DNA from: Rhizophagus irregularis
Taxonomy: Eukaryota; Glomeromycota; Glomeromycetes; Glomerales; Glomeraceae
Length of the DNA stretch: 64,000 bases
Direction of reading: 5' to 3'
Assembly: GCF_026210795.1 (NCBI RefSeq)
Contig: NC_089434.1
Location: 1,922,001 to 1,986,000 of the forward strand
Positions 12,171 to 23,944 of the stretch are shown here, one piece after another (the first letter of the stretch is position 1; the number at the start of each line of letters is the position of its first letter). Both the position numbers and the translations under genes were made by a program. The notes under the pieces were generated by a model that saw nothing but the letters and a program-made list of their open reading frames with translations, made no database searches and was not told the DNA's origin.

Positions 12171-14100
12171 CCTCAATCAAATAAGTAATGTGATCTATAT
12201 TTATAATGTGGCATAACCAACTCCCCAGCGGTTATTGAGTGAAGCGTAACATTTATCTTGTGAACATTTTACTAATGGGAGCGCATTTTTTTGTATGAAA
12301 ATTTCATAAAATTCTAGTTCTTTGTATAAGCTAGTCAAGTGTACTGATATTAACGTACATACAGAATTTTATAAGATTACGAAAAATAGAAAGTAAGAAG
12401 TTGAGGGATTTTAATCAATGGCGTGGTGAAGGTATATTTGTAATAATCCAAATCTTCATTCATTGGAAACTTCAATACATTTAAATAATATATCATTAAA
12501 GAAAATACACTTTAAAATAAAATTAATTGCATGTGTTATAATATTCACAATCTTATTTTCTATATTTATTATTAAATTGTAATTATTTTATTAACCGGAC
12601 GTCATTTATTGTGCTGTTATCCTTTTACTCTATAAATAAATAATCTTTCAAAGGTTTAATTTATTTCTTTTTTTAAATCAGTAATTATCATAATCAAATT
12701 TCTTCATAGATAGATAGCCCTAAACCAAAAAGGGAAAGGAAAAGAGCGATATTTCCTTATAGTATCTTGCGTAATATAATTTTGTCTTCAATATCTTAGC
12801 GGTTCCACAAAGATGTATTATGATCAGATGATCATGCATGCAAAATCAGAGAAATATGATTATTCAACTCTATAATTATATGTTAAATAAGTAAATAAAT
12901 AAAAAATTACAGTATAAATTTGTCCAAAAAAAAAAGAATATTGTACATTAGTATTTATTTTTGCTTTGAAAAATAAACCCTTAAAATGTATTTTTTCGAC
13001 CTAATTTATTATCTTCGTACGTGTTGTACGCGTTTAGGTTAGTTAGGTTGTGGCTCTTTAATTGATTATATATTATATTATTTAACCATGATTAATATCA
13101 CCTATACTTTTCCTATGAAAGCTTGTACAACAAAAAAAATATATATTTATACGATCCCTTTTCTTTTTTTTATCACACATCTCTCATTTCTCTATCCTTC
13201 GCCTTTGTTCTCGCACATAGGGAAGAAGAGCGTCCAGACATAGAGCCTCTGTACGTGCACATCTTGCTACCAAATGATTAAGTTCTGCTGATTTTGAAGG
13301 AGAATCTGCTACTATTATCTTACTCACACATCTTATTCATTGCATACTACTAGAAATCTGAAAAAATGAAAAAGAAAATTTGCCGACCACTTCTGTTGAA
13401 AAAAAGTGAAAGTTCTATTGGTAACCGGCCCCAAGCTGATTCATATGGAAGGGCAGGCCGTGGTCCCGTTGGAAATGACACATATCTCCTATGTCATGTT
13501 ATTGAATACTATATGAGACCATTTACAATAGATCCTATGATGGTCACATAGGTGTCATAGGGTTCCCTGCTTGGTAAACCTCATATGGTATAAGTTAATG
13601 ACTAAAAAATGTTGTAATTTATAGTGCCTATTTTTCCTTTAAAATAAGTGTTTGGACAATGGATAGATTGGCTGAAAAAATACCGTTAATATGGTTGGTC
13701 CCCCCTTACTAGTTTTCTTACGCAGAAGTGAAAAAATACGGAGATGTCCACGGGTTCAGCGCAGAATACCTTTTCATTTTTTTTTTTATGTACGGCAAAA
13801 CAAATTACTTTAAATAATTGGGTATGATAACATTAGAACATTAGAACACCAATCGGATTTTAACGTTATGACACACAAAAGCAGAGAATGAAATAATTGA
13901 TGATGATTAATCACGCAGCGCAACGTAAGACCCGAAAATTACAGCCTACTGCGCCGGCTGATCCATTTTTTGGTTAAACCGAAATCGGTTAAGCAAACAA
14001 AAGCACTATAATGACGCAACAGATTCTGTACAAATGACTAATGTCAAGGAAATGACGCCCTACTACTTACCCATTTTACGGTATGAGGTAAGGATATCTC
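12171..14100. other. spacer; GC rises from about 13.2 kb, possible decayed coding
   Basis: 12171-13200 is AT-rich and empty. 13200-14100 has markedly higher GC. It contains a 61-codon frame with a proper ATG at 13366-13551 (Lys-rich start, then a Gly/Arg-rich middle). It matches no family I know and I do not call it a gene. The region leads into the decayed coding stretch at 14.1 kb and may belong to the same unit. Confidence 0.3.
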
Positions 14101-14104
14101 CTAG

Positions 14105-14640
14105 TTTGAAAGAAACAACGAAAAATACAATCAGTAAGGATCAAATCACCTAATCAATTTTCGAGCAAGCATCGTCGCTCGGTGGCTTATGGTCTGTTGG
14201 TTTCCCGCAAACTTGGACCCTCCCGCGAAAGGAAAGAAAGAGAGCAGTTACAAGAAGCCCTTTTGAATGTGCCGGATTCAATGACCTTAGTAAGTTTGTG
14301 GAGTGATTCCAAATCATCAATTCCTATTGTCAACAGGAATAAAAAGTTTTAAACTTATTGCTACTGCTCGTGGAACCCGCAAGCTGATTGGATATTTTGA
14401 GAAATGGGACGACCTACTTAGGTCTTGAAATTCTGGTAACTTGGTCTGATAATGAATTGTCTTGGTGTCGATAAGGATTTAGAATGGTAAAAAAAGCAAG
14501 ATGAGATCATCTCGATCGGATGAGCTATCAGGAAAAGAAGATAAGAAGAAAAGAGAAGACGTCAAGTATCGCAAAACACAACCACAAAGATTTTGAAGAC
14601 GTTGCAGAAGTTGGTGTGATGGTAGAGAGATTTTATTTTC
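14105..14640 (+). pseudogene. Decayed coding region of unknown family
   Basis: Three peptide-like blocks in different plus-strand frames lie in colinear order. The first (about 14120-14350) runs through a basic segment, the words AYGLLVSRKLGPSRERK and LQEALLNVPDS, and then LVSLWSDSKSSIPIVNR. The second (about 14335-14430) contains KLIATARGTRKLIGYFEKWDDLL. The third (about 14490-14600) is Lys/Arg/Ser-rich. Codon use and GC are unlike the AT-rich spacer. The junctions need frameshifts or undetected introns, so a spliced gene is not excluded. I do not recognise the family; a transposon-encoded DNA-binding protein is one possibility. Confidence 0.35.
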
Positions 14641-15525
14641 CTTCTTTCTTTCGTGTAACGCAATTTACGCAAGAAATTTTTTTATTTTCTTTTTAGAAGA
14701 CCACGTACAACATTCTGTACCCGATAGTATTTACGTAAAGTGAAAGACGAGTTATTAATTTGAAACCTTTTTTTTTTTGGATCAAGGAACCGCTTAACCA
14801 TTAGTTGAACAAGCGGGCCGAGCCTTATAGCTTTGAATAACAGGTAGGGCGGTTCTTTACAACCACAGCTTATATTATCGATACCACTTAATCCATTTGT
14901 GTGTGATAGAATATACACCCAGCAGTTACATTAATTTGTTAATGAAGAAGTAATTTGGCTTATCTGAGACAGGTGGTGAACACTAGTTTTTATTTAACTC
15001 TGCACAGTTTAGTATTTTTTTTTCTCAACAAAAAACTAAGTTATTATGATGATACTGGAAAAATTCTTGACAAGTATAATTAGTGCTTAAGTGCGGGAAA
15101 CACGCGTCGCGATGTCAACGACAAACAAAAATTTATTTATATACTATATTGCATAAATAAGGGCCACAAGGCTAATTTTTTTTTATTTTATTTATTAAAA
15201 AAGAAGAAAAAAAGAAAAAAAAAGAATTTTTGAATTATAAAAGATGTATAATCATAATTTCAATTAATTTTAACATGCAAGTTTAGAGTTAATAAGGCTT
15301 TAATAAACATTTTTGAAAAATTGTATTTTCTTTAATATCAATAAGTGTTATTATTAAGAAGATTATTTGAGATTTGATTTAATATATATAATAAGGCATT
15401 TAATGTATAAAATAAAACTCCCCGCATTAAAGGGGGAATAGAAGAAATATGTAAAGAGTGTATAATATCTAAGCAAGCAAATTTACTATTACAAATTGGA
15501 AAATGTTCCTTATGAAAAAATAAAA
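14641..15525. other. spacer with one unassigned open frame
   Basis: A 78-codon minus-strand frame at 14918-14682 has an ATG and an ordinary amino-acid mix (several Cys at the start, Lys/Arg-rich end) but no recognisable domain. It may be part of the decayed unit just upstream. The rest is AT-rich. Confidence 0.25.
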
Positions 15526-15527
15526 AA

Positions 15528-15870
15528 GGGCACGATTTCTTATATAAAGAAGAGACACGTTTTGTGCCAATAATTCAAATTGGAATAAATCAATAAATCT
15601 ATTAGTTCCATGGACGCTATTTGATTACTTTGAATTTTACGACTATTTCTATTTGCAATTCCACACAGTACATCATGCGCAATCCAAGGTAATGATAACC
15701 CTTGGATTGAAATTGCCGATAGAAATTATTTTTATAATAAAATAAAAGAGGAGAGTTTTCTTATATAAAGAAGAGACACGATTTGTGCCAATATTTCAAA
15801 TTGGAAATTTCCCTTATAATAAAAGGACACGTTTTGTGCCAATACTTCAAATTGGACATTTAGATAGGGG
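15528..15870. repeat. Three dispersed copies of a ~30-bp unit (ACACGwTTTGTGCCAATA)
   Basis: The unit ACACGTTTTGTGCCAATA followed by TTCAAATTGGA occurs near 15552, 15776 and 15827. Two of the copies are preceded by TTATATAAAGAAGAG. The spacing is irregular, and the first interval contains the hairpin at 15680-15709. It could be the remains of a tandem array or a cluster of protein-binding sites. Confidence 0.5.
15680..15709. repeat. Perfect 10-bp hairpin
   Basis: CAATCCAAGG, a 10-nt spacer, then CCTTGGATTG: perfect inverted arms within the preceding repeat cluster. It could fold in RNA or be a dyad binding site. No adjacent gene explains it. Confidence 0.5.
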
Positions 15871-16719
15871 AAATAAAATAGAATAAACATATAACAATTT
15901 TAAAATTTTGAAAAAGGGGACAAACGTTCTTTAACTTTGTTTCACATAAAGTGAAACACATTATATGAAACAATAAAATGAATAAATGAAATAAAGTATA
16001 AAATTAACTGAATTAAAATGTTTTAAGTGCATATATTAATTGATTTTAGAAATGAATAAGAGTATAGCCGTCTTAAAACAATCATATTTCAAAATTTTTT
16101 AAGGATCTAGCGTACACGCGGCCCAAAACATCTAAAGGAACCACGGTCAGTTATTGCCTTATAACACTTCAATACGAGATCCAAAGAGCGTACAGTTAAA
16201 AAAGAATTATTATTATGTGTTTATGTGTGAAGAATTTTTTTGATTTCTGTAAGGCGGTTTTTTTTTTTGAAAAAAAAGGGGATTTCATAAAAAAAAAATT
16301 TACCGTACGGTTTCAGTTTATATAAGTAATGGATGATCAGCAACATCATATAATATCTAAATGAAGAACAATTTTAGCCGAATAAACATTATCGTGGCTT
16401 TTGTTTGATGATAAAGGAAATGTCATTAGTAAATGAAGGCTTATTAGGGAAAATAGCCGATACAATAACCAATTAAATCACGTCAATACCCCACCCCCTA
16501 TTGTTTATTCACACAAAATCAATTTAATTTCTTTATCAAAGAAAACAGACTAACCATCTTTGTACAACAAGGCAAAAATGATTTTATGATGATTATTGCG
16601 GAAGGTAGATCCCATACATAAATAATTCCTTTTATTTATATTATATTTAGTAAAGTAAATCATAGAAAATCCGTTTTTGAAAAATTTATAGATTACGTTT
16701 TTCATTACGTAAATGACGA
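15871..16719. other. spacer downstream of the membrane-protein gene
   Basis: No exon is supported. It contains homopolymer runs (poly-A/T near 16260-16300) and probably the 3' UTR of the minus-strand gene ending at 16720. Confidence 0.35.
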
Positions 16720-17441
16720 TTAAGTGATAGTTTTAGTTGGATGATAAATTCTAAATAAATCATTAGAGACCCCAAATACATGATTCGACCAGATTGAAAC
16801 TATAAAAGAATCTTCATACGACCAATTATTTATATAAAATTTAATATGTTTATCTCCATATTTCTTTAAAACAAAAGAAAAAAAAATGGTATGATTTAGA
16901 TTTAGTACAAATATATATATATATTAAAAAAAAAAAATACATACTGCCGTTGTGTTTACGACGAAATTTCCAGAACTTTTCGCAATAATATATATTGTGA
17001 CGGTCGAATCGACTACAAAATAAAATCGATTATGTTTTAATTTATTAAATTTCTTCTCCTTCTTTTCCTTCAAAAAAGAATTTACTTACGAGAAACATCA
17101 GGACATTCTTCAATTGTCCAAGTTACATTTTGTAATGTCTTGTCTTGATAGTATAATTCATTCGGTGAAGTGATATTAATTAAACAAATTTGATCATATG
17201 ATGACACGTTATAATTTTTACTTAATAAAATTGTGATTACTAAAATTATTAAAAAATTTGAAAGTGTTAAAAATATGTTGGACAAATGTTTAGTAGGTGA
17301 ATATTTTTCTTGTTCATATTCGTTATTATTTTTCGATGGTGAAGTAATTTGTAAAGATGATATTTCCTTTGAATTTTTTGAAGAAAGTGTAGGTGATGAT
17401 TCTTTTGAAATCGTGGAAGGTCTATCGGATATTTTGCCCAT
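16720..17441 (-). CDS. Single-pass membrane protein with possible Kre9/Knh1-like ectodomain (3 exons)
   Basis: Spliced model on the minus strand: 17441-17090, 17012-16945, 16863-16720. Donors are GTAAGT and GTATGT, acceptors TTTGTAG and TTTAAAG; the phases agree and it closes at 187 aa. The N-terminal ~55 residues are Ser/Lys-rich with no signal peptide. A hydrophobic helix (about residues 59-78) looks like a signal anchor, so a type II orientation is likely. The outside part begins with a Cys-containing ITSPNE...VTWTIEEC segment. It continues through STVTIYI and NWSYEDSFIVSIWSN to FRIYHP. That layout resembles the Ig-like fold of Kre9/Knh1-type cell-wall proteins. NVTW and NWS are N-glycosylation sequons. 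The domain call is by pattern only; the gene structure is much firmer than the function. Confidence 0.65.
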
Positions 17442-17657
17442 TATGATTCTTTAACTTTCTTGGAACAACGTTGAAAATTTCTATTCGTTTAAGTTAAAAT
17501 TTTTATAAGCCTCATTTTAATGCGTGTGAAACTTTAGAGAATCGAAGCCTCATCTTAAGAGATACAAATCACGTGATGATATTAAATAATAGTAGAGATG
17601 CGATCCGAAATCCATCTATCCGATAATCCATAAAATAAATAAATAAATACATCTATC
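17442..17657. other. upstream region of the membrane-protein gene; left half of a split repeat
   Basis: It includes the probable promoter of the minus-strand gene. From about 17590 there is a repeat with ATCCG words and CATCTATCCGATAATCC. The same wording resumes at 18368 after the hAT-like element, which therefore inserted into an older repeat. Confidence 0.4.
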
Positions 17658-18367
17658 TAGTGCTTCGATCCGTTTCTAGTCCATCCGGATGAATCCGGAT
17701 GAATCCGGATTTTTTTTTCATCCGGATATCCGGTTTTGATCCGGATTTTGATCCGGATGAAAAATATCCGGATTCATCCCGAATCCGGATAGAAAAAAAA
17801 ATTTTTTTCTAATATTTTTTATAGATTTTGTAATAAATAAATAGTCTATTAGTTTCGCAACTGATAAATAATTTTGTAATATATAAATTTTGTCATGAAC
17901 AATGATAAATTGATGATTAGTAAAAAATTATTTATTTATTATTAATTTATTTAATATAATTAAAGTGAAAATTATTTTTACATTTTTATTAATCTTATTA
18001 AGTAAAATCATAATTTAAGACGCAATATTGTTTTTTAAGCCTGATTTTATCAAAATTTGAATAAAATTTGTAACTCAGGCCAAATTAATAGTGCCGGCCC
18101 GAATTACGATAAAATAAGCTAATTCAAATTCAATAATCAAATCGGAAAAAAGGCTAAAAAAACCTACCAAATTGTATTAATAAGTACCATTATCTCTAAT
18201 ATGGATCGTCATATGCAATCTAAAAAATTTTATATATGAAATCTGATCCGGATTCCGGATTTCACCCGGATTTCTGACCCGGATTTCAATCCGGATCAAA
18301 CCGGATATAATCCGGATTTTTTTTTTGTGTAATCCGGATGACGGATTTCATCCGGATCGAAGCACTA
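17658..18367. mobile_element. hAT-like non-autonomous element with 8-bp target duplication
   Basis: A 710-bp element. Its ends are perfect 15-bp inverted repeats, TAGTGCTTCGATCCG and CGGATCGAAGCACTA; TAGTG fits the hAT terminal consensus YARNG. CATCTATC is repeated immediately outside both ends (17650-17657, 18368-18375), an exact 8-bp target duplication. Subterminal regions are packed with direct and inverted copies of ATCCGGAT, plausible transposase-binding repeats. The AT-rich centre has no ORF. It is nested in an older CCGGAT-type repeat (about 17590-18440). Confidence 0.75.
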
Positions 18368-18375
18368 CATCTATC

Positions 18376-20064
18376 CGATAATCCGTCTTAAATCCGATCC
18401 AAACCCAGAAATCCGGATTAATCCCGATACGTTAGTATATAGCAGATAGAACATGAATAAAATCCATTGATTGGTTCAATTTCATGTAATGATTAACTCA
18501 CGTGATATAAAGAAATTACGCGGACGAAAAAAAAGAACATTTACAATAAAAAATTTTAGACTAACCACCAGTAAAAATAAATTGTGCCCATATAAAAATC
18601 ATCAAAATTAAATCATAGAATAATGAGAAGTTATGAAAAATATAGATAATTAATTATCATTCTCTTAAAAATTAATAGTTAAGCTTCCTGTGATTCAATT
18701 TAAATAATCTTTGATTTTTCTGAAACGCTCTTCCTAACAACTATAAATTATCATGATCCAATACGCCCATCTATATTTATGGATATTTAAAGTTACTTAA
18801 CCTTATTATTATTTGCTTTTTTGTTTTAAGGCAATAAACTTACCATAAAAAATATTTCCATTATTTTACTAAAAAGTCTCTTATAAACCTCCATTTATTT
18901 TTCGTAATTAACTGGATCAACTGGGTGAGAAACTGAATCTGATGCTCAAGACACTAAAGTTTCAGAAAAACTAAGTTTTGCTACGTATTAATTAGTGAGA
19001 TATGCTGTCGTACATGTGATATAACGGAATTAGTATATAGTTGATACTTGGTATAAAAGATTGCAATGGCGGATCAAAATTATGATTAACTTCGATGTAC
19101 GGATAGTACAATTTAATACAATACGGATGTAAATAACAACTTAAAGGCTTAATTTAAAATAGCAGCACGTACAAGTTTATTACAATAATTATATTATTTT
19201 CAGTAAATAAAATATTAAAACAAAAAATAGAAAAATACGTTCATCATTTGTAATTCTGAAAGATACTCTACGTGACTGGATTATGCCAATCTCAAGATAA
19301 TATTGCGATTTTCTATGGTGCTCGGGTTAGCTTTGAGGTATTTCAAGTGTTATGTACAGTATCTCATATATATAAAATTTTGAGCTTATATTTTAAATAT
19401 AATATTCTGCCTTATAAGAAAGGTATCAAATCTTGAGAAATTGTTTTCGGGCTTATTGTCGCCGTCAATTTTAGAAATGTGTATTTCCTTCCTGTTCCTT
19501 TTTGTGTACTTAGCTTATCTATGCAGTAAAGAAAGAGCCATGTTTGTGGTCATAATTCTTATAAAGCATTTAAATAAATAATATTCACCAGCCCAATAAA
19601 TATTACGCACGTCGTTATTCAGCGCATTATACCTTCCTTTTACTTGAATAAATATTTTCTGATCCAAATCCTTGAATGCTTTAGCACCACTATTACAAGT
19701 GTTGACTATTATTCTTTGTATAAGCTTCTTACTTTCTTCATGATTGATCAATTCTATGATTATAATGAAATTAGTTATTGCAAGTATAATATATAAAAGG
19801 AACAAAAGAAACAATTTTACCTTCGTAATTTTAATGAAATCAAATAATTATTCGAATATCGAAAGTAGATGGGCGGATGAGGAAATATTACTTTATTCCA
19901 ACCTTCGTGTTAACGTTAATAGTTGTGCGCGTTGCGTTGATTTCATGTCATCACGCGATCGATTTCACGTGACAATGAAATTAAAGATCTCCTTGTCAAA
20001 TTGTATCTGGCCCGTATTCTTGACACGCTTGATCGGCAAGTCATGTTGTATCTAATCCAATTCC
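18376..20064. other. spacer with no supported gene
   Basis: AT-rich. A 33-bp word beginning CGGATAGTACAATTTAAT near 19099 recurs near 47975. A frame on the minus strand at 19515-19814 has a hydrophobic start and ordinary composition, but it lacks an ATG and its upstream stop leaves no workable exon joint. I leave it uncalled. Confidence 0.35.
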
Positions 20065-20480
20065 GGTTAATTTTTTTTTCCTTTCTTTCGAACCGATCTG
20101 AATTTCTTCGGTTCCCCTTTTTTTTAATTTTCGTTTTTTCTCTTTCGAAACACCTTTTTCTTTTTCCTTTTCGGTTTCTTTTTTCAACCCAATTTTTCTC
20201 TGCCCCTCCACGAAATTTTTTTCATTTTTTTTTCTTTTCTTTTTTAAATCCGAATTTTCTCTTTGTTCCTCCCCAAATTTTTTTTTTTATTTTTTCGAAT
20301 TTTTCTATTTTTATTTTTTGATTTCGGTTTTCTTCCGGCTGGCAATCCGAAAATTTTTTTCTCCTTTTCCTTTTTCGGTTTGGCTTTTTTTTCTCGAACC
20401 AAATTTTTTTCCCAAATACATTCTTTCACCATTTAGGTTTAGATCGGTGATCGTATCGATGCTGCGACGCCACGGCAATT
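20065..20480 (+). repeat. Polypyrimidine tract ending in an ATCGATGCTGCG motif
   Basis: About 360 nt of almost pure T/C on the plus strand, broken by TTCGGTT and AATTTTTT words. It is followed by ATCGTATCGATGCTGCG near 20450. A second tract of the same design lies at 27100-27545. Long open frames on both strands are compositional (Phe-rich or Lys-rich). It could be the end of a retroelement or a promoter-type pyrimidine tract. Confidence 0.45.
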
Positions 20481-21007
20481 ACCTTTTTTCCCGATTCTTA
20501 ATAATAATAATAATTTTTTTTAGGTTGTATAAAGCTCAATAATAGACTGACATAATTTACTTATTTATTGTAGAAATAGATCGTTATAATTAATTTTTCT
20601 GGGATTTTTTTTTCATATTAATTAGTGAATTGTTTTTTTTTCTATAACAATAGATTGTTACAATGAATTTCTTTGAGATATGGTAACTGATATGGTAACA
20701 ATATATGTATTTTTTTTTCAACAGAGGACGTAATTTTTTTTAAATCTACAATGGAATTTTTATAAGATAAAAAAAGATTTTTTGTAAAAATGCAACAATA
20801 AACTACTTATACAAAATTGTTTTTGTAATGAATTTGTAAATATATAAATTAATCATAAATTTCACAGCACCGCAACATTTGTTTCATGTGATAAATAAAA
20901 TTTGTGTTTAATAATATTTCATACAAATAAAATATAAGTGTGTTATTATCACTCTCTTCTGGCGCAACGTGACGGTTACGCCTAGTATATATATAAATTG
21001 AATTATT
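20481..21007. other. AT-rich spacer
   Basis: T-rich runs and no exon. It separates the polypyrimidine tract from the 3' flank of kinase B. Confidence 0.35.
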
Positions 21008-21062
21008 TAAATTACAAACTAAGAATTTGTAAGAAACTTTACTACTCTAATGTTAGTGTTTA
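21008..21062 (-). other. conserved 3' flank of kinase gene B
   Basis: It matches the segments downstream of kinases A and C (TTTAAACACTAA, TTAGAGTAGTAAA and TTTGTAATTTAAAT words on the minus strand), about 100 nt after the B stop. Probable 3' UTR or terminator region shared by descent. Confidence 0.45.
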
Positions 21063-21163
21063 AATAATTTAGAATATAAGAATAAAATATTTATAATAAT
21101 TTATAAAAAGCTAGTTATATAAAGATTGAAGGTTATAAAAAAAAAATTAAAATTCATTTTATT

Positions 21164-23486
21164 TTAAACATCTAGAAAATTTAATTATAATGATAAAAAA
21201 AGAAAAAATTAGACATTTGTAGTAAAACATTTTCATATTTTGTTTAAAAACAAATTTACCATCAGGGATTTCCAATTCATTTTGTTCTTCGGAATGAAAA
21301 TTTGGGTTATTATATGTCTCATCTTCATCTTAATTATCAAAATAAAATTAAATAATTATAAAAAAAGTTGACAATATAAAATACTAAATATATTTGACAT
21401 TTTACTTACCATTAAAATTAGCAATATTAGTAGCTCCTTTTGTTTGTTGCGTTGTTTCTTTTTATTAAATTAAAATTACATTTAGTAAGTGTATGTATTA
21501 ATGAATAATATTAATCAATTTACTTACTATTTTTTATTTGTAGCTTTTCAAACATTTTGGATAATTTTTTACTATTTGCTAATAAAATTTAAAATTTAAA
21601 TTATTATTATTAATTTATACAATTATCTTTATATAAAGATAATAAGTTATTGAAATACATAAATAAATTTACCAACCTTTAAAAATACTACTTATTTTTG
21701 ATGCTTTACTATTCTGATTGCTTGATTTATTAAAATCATCAACTAGAGAAAAGGTAAAATTTAATAAATATTTAATTACGTACTAATAATTGAATGCAAT
21801 TTGAAAAAAATAACTTACTATTATTTGGAATATTGAAGTCATATGATTTATTACTATGAAATGCTGTTCAAAATAAAAAATGTATTAATGATTTATTTTC
21901 TAATTTATTATGTGATGTAATATTATAAAATGAAAGTTGCATTTATATTACCTTCTAATTCCTCTATTTAATATACGGAAGAAAAAAATAATATTGATTA
22001 ATATTAACAGACATTTAAATAATAGAAATAATATTTGTTAAAAATGATATTACCTTCTGTTGCGTTTCTTGGTTCAGGCAGATTTTCAAATTGATGAATT
22101 TTACTTGTAAATAATTTGCTATTCGTACTACTATTTGTTTTATCTTGTTCTAAATTCCTATATATTTCTGATTGAAATGATTCATCTGGCGTACTTTGAT
22201 TCATTTTAGCTATTTTATTTAAAAGTGTATCAACATCAGGTCTTTTTGATGGGTCAGCATCCCAACATTTTTCCATTAAATTTTTATATTCAACAGGAGT
22301 TCCTGATACTATTCTTGGTCGAATACCATTAATAATATTTATTGCAAGATCATAATCATGTTCATGATTAATAAATGGTGATTGTTCAGATGAAATTTCC
22401 CACATAAGCATTGCAATACTATAAATATCAGATTTAAAAGTATATTCCTTTCCATTAATAACTTCTGGTGCTACGTAAGGAAGATTCCCATATATACATT
22501 TTGATGATTTGTCAGCTGGTCCACAAAATCCAAGATCACTAATGAACCACCGATCATTTAATTGTGAATACAATATATTTCCTGAATGTAAATCTCTATG
22601 AATTGCATTTTCAGTATGAATCAAATTAAGTGCCCTAATTATTTCAAAAGTAATATTAATTTTTTCTTTCCATGTAAGTCTATTATGATTCTGATATAAA
22701 TATTCTCTTAAATTTATATCCATATTCATCATTATAAGCATATAATTTCCATTTGATATGTTTTGTGTTAAACCATAACATTGGATAATATCTGCCCATT
22801 TATTACCTATGGTTAAATGTGATTTAGCCTATATAAATTTAGAGACTTTTTAATAATATAAAACTGGTTACAGTAATTATAAATACATTATTTAGATTAC
22901 AAACCTCTTCAAACCAACTTTGATTTGCACTTTCAACATTTTCTAATTTTTTGAGTACTACTTCATGACCTCCCATTCTTTTTAATTGTTGTTTTTCAGA
23001 ATCCCATTCTTCATATCTTCCATCAATCCAATCTGCTGTATAAATTTCGGAGAAACCACCTTTTGTTAGATACTTAATATTTCGTAATTTATTATATGGA
23101 ATCCATTCAATTATTTTACTTGACAAGAGTGTTTCCAACTGACATTTCTGAATTAAGTTATCAATATCATCATTTCCAGATGTCCAATTTGAAAATTTTG
23201 TTTTTAAATAATTTCGAACACAAAATTCACAGTATAACGTAGCTAAACATTCTTGTTTACAATTTTCACAAATTCTTTTTGTTCCTGAATTAAATAAAAT
23301 TTTTAAATAATCATAACCTTTTGTCAACCAATTTATTGCAAAAGTTTTTTCATCTTTAGTAAGAGAATCGTCAGCAAGAACTGTTTGTTTTTGAAATTCA
23401 TACCGTTTGTGTATATCACTGTGAACATTAAGTGCAAGTGATCTAGCAATTGCTGCATGAGCTAATTCTTGTCGAATGACAGACAT
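21164..23486 (-). CDS. Protein kinase B: CxxC/CxxC N-terminus, TKL-like kinase domain, micro-exon tail
   Basis: Paralogue of kinase A. Minus-strand exons: 23486-22905, 22828-22054, 21963-21952 (12-nt microexon), 21863-21819, 21742-21677, 21578-21528, 21457-21410, 21328-21260, 21171-21164. It closes in frame at 551 aa. The start was set at the ATG aligned with the paralogues; upstream in-frame sequence to 23657 is open but has no counterpart in A, C or D. Features: CxxC-x9-CxxC near residue 75, KGGFSEIYTA, VLKKL lysine, HRDLHSGN, DLG, APE, SDIYS...MWE, all intact. The tail repeats the A pattern: FHS...YDFNIP, DDFN, SKKLSKMF, SEEQNELEIPD, ending Asp-Val. One donor (GTTGGT after 21677) is non-consensus and could shift by a few nucleotides. 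Likely an active kinase; substrate unknown. Confidence 0.85.
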
Positions 23487-23944
23487 TGAATTTTTTTTTT
23501 TAATGCAAGCTTTAAAGGAAGGAGATTTAAATTGAAAGCTGAAAATTACAGCAAGAAAAAAAAAATAGGCTGAACGGAGTTTTATATCCGAAATTATTAA
23601 CAATGATCTACAGTTGCGGTACAACTTACCCAGTATCGCACAAATAACAATCTGCATTCATGTCATACACGGCCACAGTCGCTCATGAAACGATTGAAAC
23701 GTTACACCGTCGAACTATCACGTTTAAAATAATAATAAAAGTGAAACAAGTAATCTAGTATTAATCTAGTCACTACGTCTTTTTTCTAAAAAAAATTCAG
23801 AATGGCTGTTTTTATCGATCAATTAGATTAAATAAAAGAAACTGGTATAAATAATTATAAAACTTACAAAATAAAAATTTTTGGATTCTAACAAGACCTG
23901 TCGGCTGTCGTTGGAGTTAAAAAGTGCAGAGGAGTATTAATTCG
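23487..23944. other. upstream region of kinase B
   Basis: Probable promoter and 5' UTR. It is open in frame with the gene for about 170 nt, but that extension is not conserved among paralogues. No specific regulatory motif can be supported. Confidence 0.35.

Noticed and set aside
19515-19814. 99-codon minus-strand frame with a hydrophobic beginning, possible small secreted protein
   Set aside because: It lacks an ATG, an in-frame stop lies upstream, and the only plausible intron joint leads to an immediate stop.
20001-20542. Overlapping Phe-rich and Lys-rich open frames
   Set aside because: Direct consequence of the polypyrimidine tract on opposite strands.
23487-23657. N-terminal extension of kinase B
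   Set aside because: In frame but absent from paralogues A, C and D, whose starts align with the ATG at 23486.
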